A stretch of DNA of 64,000 bases from Azovibrio restrictus DSM 23866. Lineage in GTDB: Bacteria > Pseudomonadota > Gammaproteobacteria > Burkholderiales > Rhodocyclaceae. Location of the stretch: the NCBI RefSeq assembly GCF_000429665.1, contig NZ_AUCH01000002.1, positions 62,001 to 126,000 of the forward strand. The letters are read 5' to 3'. The notes under the pieces are model-generated. The model saw only the letters and a program-made list of their open reading frames with translations. It ran no database searches and was not told where the DNA came from. The position numbers were made by a program, and so were the translations under genes. This document shows positions 33,792 through 41,600 of the stretch, one piece after another. Position 1 is the first letter of the stretch. Each line of letters starts with the position of its first letter.

Positions 33792-34807
33792 TGGGCGCCC
33801 ATTCCCAAACCTGGCGGGCCAGCGCCGGCCTGCTCGCGCTGCTCTGCCTGTGCCTGCTGGCGGGCCTGAGCCTGGGGCGCTATGCCATTGCCCCGGGCCA
33901 GGTGGCGGACATCCTCCTGAGCGGCGGCAACGGGGCCGATCCCGTCGCCGTCCGGGTCATCGAGGCCGTGCGTTTGCCCCGGGTGCTGCTGGCCGCCCTG
34001 ATCGGGGCCGGGCTGGCGGCAGCGGGCGCCGCCCTGCAGAGCCTGTTCCGCAATCCCCTGGCCGAACCCCAGCTGCTGGGCGTGTCCTCCGGCGCCGCTT
34101 TTGGCGGGGTGCTGGCCATGCTGCTCCTGAGCGATGGTCCGCCGGTGGTGGCCGGGGCCCTGATCTGGGGGCTCCTGGCCCTGCTGGCCGTGTTCTGGCT
34201 AGCCGGCAGCCAGGCCGCCGGACGCACCAGCGGCACGGTACTCCTGATACTGGCGGGCATCGTGGTGAGCGGGGTGTTCGCCGCCGGGGTCTCCCTGGTG
34301 AAGCTGGTGGCCGATCCCCAGAACCAGCTGCCTGCCATCGTCTTCTGGCTCATGGGCAGTCTGGCCAGCGCCAACCAGGAACGGGTGCTGCTGGCGCTTC
34401 CCTGCATCGGCCTGAGCCTGGCCCTGCTCTACGGGCTGCGCTTCCAACTGATGGCCCTGTCCCTGGGAGAAGAGGATGCCCGCAGCCTGGGCATCCGGGT
34501 GGGGCGGGCCCGCTTCCTGGCCCTGGCTGCCGTGGGCCTGATCACCGCCGCCAGCGTCGCCGTGTGCGGCGTGGTGGGCTGGGTCGGGCTGGTGGTGCCG
34601 CATCTGGTGCGCATGGGCATCGGCACCGACCATCGCAGTTTTCTGGTGAATGTGATGCTGGGCGGCGCCGCCTATCTGATTCTGGTGGACACCCTGTCGC
34701 GCACCGTGGCCGAGGTGGAAATTCCCCTGGGGGTACTCACGGCCCTGCTCGGGGCCCCCCTGTTTGCCTTCCTGGTGCGTCGCATCGGGCGCGGGCTGGA
34801 GCACTAG
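33791..34807 (+). CDS. FecCD/BtuC-family ABC transporter permease
   Basis: A 338-residue permease with about 10 TM helices. Family motifs are RLPRVLLAALIGAGLAAAGAALQ, NPLAEPQLLGVSSGA, LGEEDARSLGIRVGRAR (the coupling loop that contacts the ATPase) and VGWVGLVVPHLVRMGIG. FecCD permeases import iron-siderophores, haem or cobalamin as homodimers. It overlaps the binding-protein stop by one base and precedes the ATPase by one base, completing an operon-encoded ABC importer. Confidence 0.94.
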   Translation: MGAHSQTWRASAGLLALLCLCLLAGLSLGRYAIAPGQVADILLSGGNGADPVAVRVIEAVRLPRVLLAALIGAGLAAAGAALQSLFRNPLAEPQLLGVSSGAAFGGVLAMLLLSDGPPVVAGALIWGLLALLAVFWLAGSQAAGRTSGTVLLILAGIVVSGVFAAGVSLVKLVADPQNQLPAIVFWLMGSLASANQERVLLALPCIGLSLALLYGLRFQLMALSLGEEDARSLGIRVGRARFLALAAVGLITAASVAVCGVVGWVGLVVPHLVRMGIGTDHRSFLVNVMLGGAAYLILVDTLSRTVAEVEIPLGVLTALLGAPLFAFLVRRIGRGLEH

Positions 34808-34808
34808 G

Positions 34809-35597
34809 ATGGGGGAACACAAGGAAATCATCCTGGGCGCCCGGGGACTGGGCTATCGCTTGCCCAGGGAGCAGCGCTGGATTCTCCGGGACCTGTCCCT
34901 GGAACTGGCCCGGGGCGAGCTCTGTGCCGTACTGGGCCCCAACGGGGTGGGCAAATCCACCCTGCTGCGCCTCCTGGTGGGAGCCCAGACCCCCTCCGCC
35001 GGTCAGGTGGAACAGCGGGGCCGGGTTGGTTATGTGCCCCAGTCCGTGCATCCGGCCCTGTCCCTGAGCGCCCTGGAAATGGTGCTGCTCGGCCGGGCCG
35101 GAGGGATCGGCCTGCTGGGGGCGCCGCGCCGCAAGGATTACGCCGCCGCCCAGGCCGCCCTGGAACGGGTGGAGGCCGGGCATCTGGCCAGCCGGCCTTT
35201 TCCCGCCCTTTCCGGCGGCGAGCGGCAGCTGGTGCTGATGGCCCGGGCCCTGGCCGCAGAGGCCGACATCCTGGTCCTGGATGAGCCCACGGCGGCTCTG
35301 GACTGGCATAACCAGGCCCTGCTCATGGGCTTGCTGGCCGAGCTGGCGGCCCAGGGCATCACCGTGCTGGTGAGTACCCATGCCCCCCAGCACGCTCTGG
35401 ATTTCGCCAGTCAGGCCCTGCTCCTCTTCGCGGGGGAGCGCCATGCTTTCGGCAGCCCCGGCCAGGTGATGGACGAGGCGGCCCTTTCCGACCTGTACCG
35501 GCTGCCTGTCTGCCGCGTACCCCTGGCAGCCGTGGCGGGCGGCGTGGCTGCCATTCCCGTGTTCAGGCCGCCCATCAACGAGGTGAGTCATCCATGA
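34809..35597 (+). CDS. ABC transporter ATP-binding protein (FecE/BtuD type)
   Basis: A 262-residue ATPase with Walker A GPNGVGKST, Q-loop YVPQSVHPALSLSALEMVLLG, signature LSGGERQLVLMARAL, Walker B ILVLDEPTAALD, and switch His in LVSTHAPQ. The start ATG 34809 directly follows the permease stop; a longer frame would begin within the permease gene and adds unrelated residues. The C-terminal ~30 residues after the ATPase core resemble iron-chelate importers. The stop overlaps the next gene by four bases. Confidence 0.94.
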   Translation: MGEHKEIILGARGLGYRLPREQRWILRDLSLELARGELCAVLGPNGVGKSTLLRLLVGAQTPSAGQVEQRGRVGYVPQSVHPALSLSALEMVLLGRAGGIGLLGAPRRKDYAAAQAALERVEAGHLASRPFPALSGGERQLVLMARALAAEADILVLDEPTAALDWHNQALLMGLLAELAAQGITVLVSTHAPQHALDFASQALLLFAGERHAFGSPGQVMDEAALSDLYRLPVCRVPLAAVAGGVAAIPVFRPPINEVSHP

Positions 35598-36205
35598 CTT
35601 CCATACTGTATCTGCGTGCCATCGGGCACGAGTTTCCTTCCTTCCTGGCCCTGCCCGAGGCAGAGGGCGTCATCGCCAGACATGTGCGCGAGCTGGGCGA
35701 GGCGGATTTCGACCGCTTCGACGCCATCCTGGTGCCGGCCCACATCGATCAGCGGGCCCTGGCCAGCCATAGCGCCGGGCTGACCCGCTTCCTCAACCGG
35801 GGCGGCACCCTGGTGTTCAACGGCCACCTGGTGTACCCGGTGCTGCCGGAGCTCGAATCCTTCGTGCCGGCTCCCGGGGGCCACCTGGACGACCTGATCG
35901 TGGAGCGGGTGGGCGAACACCCGGTCTTCGCCGGGGTGGAGGTCCAGGACCTGAGCTTCCGCCGGGGCGTGGCCGGTTTCTACGGTCGGGGCGCCAATCC
36001 GCCTCCCGCCGGGGCGGTCGTGCTGCACCGGCTGAAGGCCGACGGCTCGCCTCTGGACTGGTACTGGGAGCGGCCCCAGGGGGGGCGCATCCTGATGCAT
36101 GGGGGCAACACCCTGTGGATGTACGTGGACGACGACACCAGCGCCGCCCGCATCGGACCGCAACTGCTGTGCTGGCTCAAGGCCGGCATTCACCAAGGAG
36201 CTTGA
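35594..36205 (+). CDS. Unknown protein, class-I GATase/ThuA-like, copy A of tandem pair
   Basis: A 203-residue soluble protein overlapping the ATPase stop (ATGA). It has alternating alpha/beta pattern with FDAILVPAHIDQRAL, FLNRGGTLVFNGHL and GGRILMHGGNT, recalling ThuA-like or class-I glutamine amidotransferase-like folds. I see no Cys nucleophile elbow. The layout repeats in the next gene: FDxIxV, FLxxGxTLVxxG, EHPVxxxV and GRILxxGG/TTL, with C-terminal LLCWL versus FLPWL. The two are probably diverged tandem duplicates, perhaps forming a heterodimer. Being last in a Fur-boxed import operon suggests intracellular handling of the imported chelate. No function is known to me. Confidence 0.65.
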   Translation: MTSILYLRAIGHEFPSFLALPEAEGVIARHVRELGEADFDRFDAILVPAHIDQRALASHSAGLTRFLNRGGTLVFNGHLVYPVLPELESFVPAPGGHLDDLIVERVGEHPVFAGVEVQDLSFRRGVAGFYGRGANPPPAGAVVLHRLKADGSPLDWYWERPQGGRILMHGGNTLWMYVDDDTSAARIGPQLLCWLKAGIHQGA

Positions 36206-36208
36206 GAG

Positions 36209-36817
36209 ATGTCCATGGCCTTCATCGATGGTGGCACCTATTATCACCACGCCACCCGCAACGATCCCCAGTTTGCCCCCTGCTTCGATGCCTGCATCTA
36301 CGCGCCGGAGCTGGACAGTACGGACCTGAGCCCCTTCGACTGCATCTATGTGGCCAGTCGCCAGGACCCGGAATACCTGCTGCGCGCCAGGCCTCGTTTC
36401 GAAGCCTTCCTGGCCGCCGGCAAGACCCTGGTGGTCATGGGCGACAATCAGGCCCAGGACTGGGTGCCCGGGGTGTGCTGGGAATCCACCCCGGTCAATT
36501 TCTGGTGGTGGCTGACCCCGGGCGCCGACAGCGGTCTGCGCCTGGGGGCTCCGGAACATCCCCTGGTCAAGGCCGTGGGGCTGGACGCCTTCACCTGGCA
36601 CCGCCACGGGCAGCTGCAAGTGCCGGCGGGCGCCACTTCCCTGGTGAATACGGTGGAAGGCGGTTCGGTGTTCTACGACGACCGGGTCAGTACCCCGGGC
36701 CGCATCCTGGTGACCACCCTGGATCCCTGCTACCACCACGGCAGCCGCTTCATGCCTTCCACCACCCGCTTCCTGCGCGGCTTCCTGCCCTGGCTCGCGG
36801 CCGGGGCTCCGGATTGA
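36209..36817 (+). CDS. Unknown protein, class-I GATase/ThuA-like, copy B of tandem pair
   Basis: A 202-residue paralogue-like neighbour of copy A, beginning 3 bases after it, with AAGGAG before the ATG. Shared signatures are FDCIYVASRQDPEYL, FLAAGKTLVVMGDNQ, EHPLVKAVGLDAFTWH and GRILVTTLDPCYHHGSRFMPSTTRFLRGFLPWL. It has extra aromatic and His-rich segments (NFWWWLTPGA, DPCYHHG), which could bind metal or a hydrophobic ligand. It ends the operon, followed by a terminator. Assignment to a fold is by eye only. Confidence 0.65.
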   Translation: MSMAFIDGGTYYHHATRNDPQFAPCFDACIYAPELDSTDLSPFDCIYVASRQDPEYLLRARPRFEAFLAAGKTLVVMGDNQAQDWVPGVCWESTPVNFWWWLTPGADSGLRLGAPEHPLVKAVGLDAFTWHRHGQLQVPAGATSLVNTVEGGSVFYDDRVSTPGRILVTTLDPCYHHGSRFMPSTTRFLRGFLPWLAAGAPD

Positions 36818-36844
36818 TGGGGTAAAATAAGCACTTCCTTAAAT

Positions 36845-36869
36845 AGCCAGGGTCAGCCCTGGCTTTTTT
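36845..36869 (+). terminator. Rho-independent terminator of the Fur-boxed operon
   Basis: AGCCAGGG, loop TCAG, CCCTGGCT followed by TTTTT (tail partly shared), 28 bases after the last stop codon. Confidence 0.9.
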
Positions 36870-36886
36870 CACTGGAGGACCCATTC

Positions 36887-37525
36887 ATGAACAGTTCCGA
36901 CCACGAAGCTTTCTGGTCTGCCCGTTACCGGGATGCCGGCGAGGATTACCTGTACGGCACCGCCCCCAACGCCTTCCTGGCCAGTCAGCTGGAGCGCCTG
37001 CAGCAGGCGAGCCGGGTCCTGTCCCTGGCGGACGGGGAGGGGCGTAATTCCGTCTGGGCGGCCCAGCAGGGCCTGGAGGTGGTGGCCACGGAGATTTCCC
37101 CGGTGGCCCTGGAGAAGGCCCGCAAGCTGGCCCGGGGCCGGGGCGTGCAGGTGGATTTCCGCTGCCAGGACATCCTGGTCTCGGACTGGCCGCCGGCCGA
37201 GTTCCACCAGGGCTTCGATGCGGTGCTGGCCATCTTCATCCAGTTCATGGGGGCCGCCCAGCGGCAGCGCCTGTTCCAGCGCCTGGCGACGCTGCTGCGT
37301 CCGGGGGGCTGCCTGTTCCTGCAAGGCTACGGGTTGCGCCAGCTGGAGCTCCGGACCGGAGGGCCGGGGGCGGCGGAGAACCTCTATACGGCCCGGCTTC
37401 TCGAACAGGAGTTTCCCGGCTGGGAATTCCTGCTGCTCCGGGAGCATGAGGGTTTGATCGAGGAGGGCGCCGGCCACCGGGGCATGTCGGCCCTGGTGGA
37501 CGCGGTGCTGCGGCGCCCCGCCTGA
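36887..37525 (+). CDS. Class I SAM-dependent methyltransferase (TehB-like)
   Basis: A 212-residue methyltransferase. The N-terminus FWSARYRDAGEDYLYGTAPNAFL is characteristic of TehB/thiopurine-type methyltransferases; SAM motif I is LSLADGEGRNSVWAA, with ATEISPVALEKARKLA and the core acidic CQDILVSDWP. The GGAGG RBS lies before ATG 36887, just after the previous operon's terminator, and a TAAAAT box at 36823-36828 may be part of its promoter. The substrate is unknown; small chalcogen compounds are a guess from family members. Confidence 0.85.
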   Translation: MNSSDHEAFWSARYRDAGEDYLYGTAPNAFLASQLERLQQASRVLSLADGEGRNSVWAAQQGLEVVATEISPVALEKARKLARGRGVQVDFRCQDILVSDWPPAEFHQGFDAVLAIFIQFMGAAQRQRLFQRLATLLRPGGCLFLQGYGLRQLELRTGGPGAAENLYTARLLEQEFPGWEFLLLREHEGLIEEGAGHRGMSALVDAVLRRPA

Positions 37526-37531
37526 GCGGCT

Positions 37532-37669
37532 TCAGAGGAAGAACACCGCCGGGAAGACCGCTGCCGCCAGGACGAACAGCAGCCACTCCAGATTGTGGCG
37601 GTCCAGGAAGCCGGTGAAGTGCAGCACCAGGATGGCAATGGCCAGGATGTAGAACAGCCCGAACAGCAT
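37532..37669 (-). CDS. 45-residue two-TM membrane protein
   Basis: A short ORF with a strong RBS (GGAGGGAAAA before ATG 37669) and a TATACT box about 40 bases further upstream. The peptide starts MLFGLFYILAIAILVLHF, has a short polar loop (DRHNLEW) and a second hydrophobic helix ending PAVFFL. It converges with the methyltransferase gene. Small hydrophobic proteins of this type often associate with larger membrane complexes; no family is recognised. Confidence 0.6.
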   Translation of the reverse strand: MLFGLFYILAIAILVLHFTGFLDRHNLEWLLFVLAAAVFPAVFFL

Positions 37670-37803
37670 TTTTCCCTCCCTTCCGGGGCCGGAAGTGACC
37701 CTTGCCCCCAGTATAGGCGGCCGGAAGGAAGTTGTTATGACTTTTGGCCTAATTGCCTCTGGCCGGGGTCCTGGTTTCGGGCCCGCCCAGCAGAAGTGCT
37801 GGG

Positions 37804-38673
37804 TCAGATGGAAAAGCGCATGGACAGGTCCAGGGCCTGGACGTCCTTGGTCAGGGTACCGATGGAAATGCGGTCCACCCCGGTTTCGGCGATGGCCCGC
37901 AGGCCTTCCATGGTGACGCCGCCGGACGCTTCCAGGATGGCTCGGCCCTGGTTCAGGGCCACGGCCTGGCGCAGCATTTCCAGGTTGAAGTTGTCGAGCA
38001 GGACCATGGGGGCGCCGGCCTGCAGGGCTTCTTCCAGCTCCGCCAGGTTTTCCACTTCCACCTGGATGAAGCGGCAGCGGCCGCCGGACTGTGCTGCCAC
38101 CTGAAAGGCGGCGGCCATGGCGGCGGTGATGCTGCCGGCGGCCATGATGTGGTTCTCCTTGATCAGGATGGCGTCCCACAGGGCCAGCCGGTGGTTGCCG
38201 CCGCCGCCCACCCGCACCGCGTACTTCTGGGCCAGACGCAGGCCGGGGAGGGTTTTCCGGGTATCCACCACCTGGGCCCGGGTGCCGGCCACCACCTGGG
38301 CGTACTGGCGGGTCTTGGTGGCCACCCCGGAGAGGAGCTGCAGGAAGTTGAGGGCCGTGCGTTCCCCGGTGAGCAGCACCCGGGCCTCACCCTCCAGTTC
38401 GCACAGCAGCTGTTCCGGGGCGATGGCATCGCCCTCGGCGGCGTGCCAGGTGATGGAGAGGCCCGGGTCCAGCTGGCGGAAGCATTCGGTGAACCAGGCG
38501 GTGCCGCACAGCACCGCGGCCTCCCGGGAAATGACCCGGGCCCGGCCGGGCTTGCCGGCGGGAATCAGGGCGGCGGTCAGGTCGCCGGGCCCCACGTCCT
38601 CGCTCAGGGCGGCATCCACGTTGGCGGCAATCTCGGCGTCCAGGGGCAGGGGGAAATCAATGGGCATGGGCAA
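37804..38673 (-). CDS. nadC: Nicotinate-nucleotide pyrophosphorylase (QPRTase)
   Basis: A 289-residue quinolinate phosphoribosyltransferase making nicotinate mononucleotide from quinolinate and PRPP in de novo NAD synthesis. Motifs include ALSEDVGPGDLTAALIP near the N-terminus, ERTALNFLQLLSG, VVDTRKTLPGLR (catalytic Arg/Lys), KENHIMAAG, VEVENLAELEEAL and MVLLDNFNLE, and the C-terminal ASGGVTMEGLRAIAETGVDRIS barrel segment. Normal length. The glutamate-synthase-like gene diverges 48 bases upstream. Confidence 0.96.
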   Translation of the reverse strand: MPMPIDFPLPLDAEIAANVDAALSEDVGPGDLTAALIPAGKPGRARVISREAAVLCGTAWFTECFRQLDPGLSITWHAAEGDAIAPEQLLCELEGEARVLLTGERTALNFLQLLSGVATKTRQYAQVVAGTRAQVVDTRKTLPGLRLAQKYAVRVGGGGNHRLALWDAILIKENHIMAAGSITAAMAAAFQVAAQSGGRCRFIQVEVENLAELEEALQAGAPMVLLDNFNLEMLRQAVALNQGRAILEASGGVTMEGLRAIAETGVDRISIGTLTKDVQALDLSMRFSI

Positions 38674-38721
38674 CTCGGTATGCTAGATTGAGCCCGGATT
38701 CTACCGTCTGGGAGGGGCGCC

Positions 38722-40206
38722 GTGTCTGGCCTGCAGAGCGTATTTCACATCGGCATCGGGGTGATCGCGGCCCTGGCCCTGTTCCTGGGACTGCTGTTCT
38801 GGTACCTGCGCGACATCACCCAGAAGCGCCACACGGTGCTGCGCAATTTTCCGGTGATCGGCCACCTGCGCTTCTTCTTCGAGCGCCTGGGCGAATATTT
38901 CCGCCAGTACTTCTTCCTGAACGACCGGGAAGAAATGCCCTTCAACCGGGCCACCCGGGGCTGGATCTACCGCCTGGCCAAGGACGAGGGGGGCATCATC
39001 GGCTTCGGTTCCACCTACAACAACCAGGAAAACGGGGCCATCATCTTCGTCAATGACCCGTTTCCGGTGCTGGAGGAGGACAAGCTGCCCACCCCGCCCC
39101 TGGTGATCGGCGAGGGCTGGTGCCGCCAGCCCTTTACCGCCACCTCCCTGGTGAATGTGAGCGCCATGAGTTACGGCGCCATTTCCCGGCCGGCGGTCCA
39201 GGCCCTGTCCCGGGGCGCCGCCATGGCCGGCTGCTGGGTGGACACCGGCGAGGGCGGGCTTTCCCCCTATCACCTGGAAGGGGGCTGCGACATCATCTTC
39301 CAGATCGGCACCGCCAAGTACGGGGTGCGGGACGGGGCCGGGGCCCTGGATCCGGAGAAGTTGCGGCAGATGGCGGCCCACGAGCAGGTGCGGGCCTTCG
39401 AGATCAAGCTTTCCCAGGGGGCCAAGCCGGGCAAGGGCGGCGTCCTGCCGGCGGGCAAGGTGACCCCGGAAATCGCCCTGATCCGGGGTATCCCGGTGGG
39501 CCAGGACTCCCTCTCCCCGAACCGGCATCCGGACATCGCCGACGTGGAGCAGCTGCTCGACCGGATCGAGTGGGTGCGGGATCTGACCGGCAAGCCCGTG
39601 GGCATCAAGACCGCCATCGGCGGCTGGAGCTTCCTGCATGATCTGGCCGAGGCGGTCCAGCGCCGGGGCCTCGCCTCCGCCCCGGATTTTCTCGTCATCG
39701 ACGGGGGCGAGGGGGGCTCCGGGGCGGCGCCCCAGGCCCTGGCCGACCACATGTCCCTGTCCATCATGGAAGGCCTGCCCCGGGTGGTGGATGCCCTGGT
39801 GGAAAGCGGCCTGCGGCAGCGCATCCGGCTGGTGGCGGCGGGCAAGCTGGTGACCCCGGCCAAGGCTGCCTGGGCCCTGGCTTGCGGTGCCGATTTCGTC
39901 AATACCGCCCGGGGCTTCATGTTCTCCCTGGGCTGCATCCAGGCCCTGCGCTGCCACACCAACACCTGTCCCACCGGCATCGCCACCCACAATCCCCGCC
40001 TGCAGCGGGGCCTGGTGGTGGAGGACAAGGCCGAGCGGGTGGCCCACTACGCCCGCAACATGAACCGGGAGATCGCCATGATCGCCCACTCCTGTGGCCT
40101 CAAGCACCCCCGGGAACTGCGCCGGGAACATGTGCGCATGGTCCAGCCCAACGGGCTCAGCATCGCCCTCTCCAGCCTCTACCCGATGCAGCCGCCGGGT
40201 GGCTGA
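38722..40206 (+). CDS. FMN-binding glutamate synthase family protein
   Basis: A 494-residue protein of the GltB-C-like (glutamate synthase central/FMN) domain family, with an N-terminal TM helix (residues about 5-28, GIGVIAALALFLGLLFWYL). The GTG start at 38722 has GGAGG at good spacing. Motifs: MSYGAISRPAVQALSRGA, GEGGLSPYHLEGG, VIDGGEGGSGAAP and a Cys-rich FARGFMFSLGC-like segment with CHTNTCPTG, which matches the 3Fe-4S binding site of glutamate synthases. It lacks the N-terminal glutaminase domain, so it may be an NH3-dependent, membrane-tethered oxidoreductase of unknown substrate. Convergent with the propeller-cytochrome gene. Confidence 0.88.
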   Translation: MSGLQSVFHIGIGVIAALALFLGLLFWYLRDITQKRHTVLRNFPVIGHLRFFFERLGEYFRQYFFLNDREEMPFNRATRGWIYRLAKDEGGIIGFGSTYNNQENGAIIFVNDPFPVLEEDKLPTPPLVIGEGWCRQPFTATSLVNVSAMSYGAISRPAVQALSRGAAMAGCWVDTGEGGLSPYHLEGGCDIIFQIGTAKYGVRDGAGALDPEKLRQMAAHEQVRAFEIKLSQGAKPGKGGVLPAGKVTPEIALIRGIPVGQDSLSPNRHPDIADVEQLLDRIEWVRDLTGKPVGIKTAIGGWSFLHDLAEAVQRRGLASAPDFLVIDGGEGGSGAAPQALADHMSLSIMEGLPRVVDALVESGLRQRIRLVAAGKLVTPAKAAWALACGADFVNTARGFMFSLGCIQALRCHTNTCPTGIATHNPRLQRGLVVEDKAERVAHYARNMNREIAMIAHSCGLKHPRELRREHVRMVQPNGLSIALSSLYPMQPPGG

Positions 40207-40242
40207 ATCCCTGCCGCCCGGTCACCGCCACCCCGGCCGGGA

Positions 40243-41589
40243 TTACTGGATCAGCCCGTAGTAGGTGTTGAAATAGCGCACCAGACGCTGGGTTTCCTCC
40301 GGGCTCAGGGCCTGTACGCCGCGCAGGTTGCGGTAGTCGTGCATGCGCGTGAGGCTCGGCGTCCAGTCGCTGCGGCGCGACAGCAGCAGGCGGCGGCTGT
40401 CGTGGCAGGTCAGGCACTTCTGTTCCACCAGCTTCTCGGTCCCCTGGCCGTCCGGCTTGAAGCGGCCGTTGCGCACTTCTTCCGCCCGTTTGGCGTCCAT
40501 TTCTGCCTTGGCGGCGATGCGGGCACCGAACTGGACGTAGCAGACCTCGCCCTCCCTGGCCTCCTGGGCCTGGTGGCGCTCATCCACGTTGATCAGGTGT
40601 TCCACGTACTCGCCGCTTTGCTTCAGGCGGTTGATGTTGTAGTTGTAAAACTCCGAGAACACCACATCGCCCTGGCGCGTCACCAGCAGGGCCATGGTCT
40701 GGTCGCCGTTTTCCGGGCGTTCCAGATAGCTGACCCGGCCACTCAGGTCGATGCGCCCCAAGCGGCTCTTCTCGTCGCCGGTAAACCACAGGCTGCCGTC
40801 CCTGCCCGCCGCCAGTTGCTGGATGTAGGTGCCGGCGGGCAGTTTCTGTGCCTGCTGGCGGCCATCGGGGGCCAGCCGGGTGAGGACGTTGCGGCAATGG
40901 TCGGAAAAGGCGAGCCCGCCATCGGGCAGCCGGGCCAGGTTGCTGGGGCAGCTGTTGTCCCAGGCGGCGGCGATCTGCCATTGCCCGTCGCGCGACAGGC
41001 GGGCCAGGCGTCCCTGGGGCTTGCCGCCGTCGCGGCCGGGCACCAGCAGGGTGACCCAGGCCTGGTGGCGGCCATCGAAGGCGAGCGAGGTGGGCCAGCC
41101 CTCGGGCGTTGGGTAGTCATGCATCCGGCCCTGCCGGTCGATACGGCCGACCTTGGCGATATTGGCGTGGTCGTGCTCGCCATGGGCGCTGCCATTCTCG
41201 TGCCCCGACATCTGGGTGAACCAGGCTTCGCCCCGTTCATCCACCGCCACCTGGCCGGGATGGCCGTTTGGCGTCGGGTACTCGGTGATCCGTCCGTTCT
41301 TGCCGAGGCGGCCGATGCGGCCGGCGCCCATCTCCACGAACCAGAGCTGGCCCTTGCCGTCCAGGGCCAGGGAAGACGGCTCGGCCGCCCGGGTCGGCAG
41401 TTTGTAGGCCTTGACGCTGCCGTCCGGCGCCAGCCGCGAGACGGCGTTGTTGTCCCCTTCGGTGAACCAGATGCCGCCCGTCCTGTCCTCGACGAACTGG
41501 TAGGAACCGAAAGGGCGGCAGGCCCAGGCCGGTGTGGCAAGGCAGGCGGCCAGGGTGATGGCCGTCAGAAGAAAACGCTGGGTTTGCAT
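40243..41589 (-). CDS. Vgb-like beta-propeller fused to a c-type cytochrome domain
   Basis: A 448-residue exported protein; start ATG 41589 has GGAGG five bases upstream. The signal region MQTQRFLLTAITLAAC... contains a possible lipobox (LAAC, Cys16), or cleavage at AWA-C. Residues about 28-335 are a beta-propeller of virginiamycin B lyase/SMP-30-like repeats (GGIWFTEGDNNAVSRLAPDG, LWFVEMGAGRIGRLGKNG, EAWFTQMSG, SLWFTGDEKSRLGRIDL). The C-terminal ~110 residues contain CLTCH (Cys392-His396), a haem c motif, with Met416 as a possible axial ligand. The fusion suggests a redox-linked enzyme or binding protein. It is the last gene of a three-gene unit with two TonB receptors. Confidence 0.85.
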   Translation of the reverse strand: MQTQRFLLTAITLAACLATPAWACRPFGSYQFVEDRTGGIWFTEGDNNAVSRLAPDGSVKAYKLPTRAAEPSSLALDGKGQLWFVEMGAGRIGRLGKNGRITEYPTPNGHPGQVAVDERGEAWFTQMSGHENGSAHGEHDHANIAKVGRIDRQGRMHDYPTPEGWPTSLAFDGRHQAWVTLLVPGRDGGKPQGRLARLSRDGQWQIAAAWDNSCPSNLARLPDGGLAFSDHCRNVLTRLAPDGRQQAQKLPAGTYIQQLAAGRDGSLWFTGDEKSRLGRIDLSGRVSYLERPENGDQTMALLVTRQGDVVFSEFYNYNINRLKQSGEYVEHLINVDERHQAQEAREGEVCYVQFGARIAAKAEMDAKRAEEVRNGRFKPDGQGTEKLVEQKCLTCHDSRRLLLSRRSDWTPSLTRMHDYRNLRGVQALSPEETQRLVRYFNTYYGLIQ

Positions 41590-41600
41590 GGAAGCCTCCA

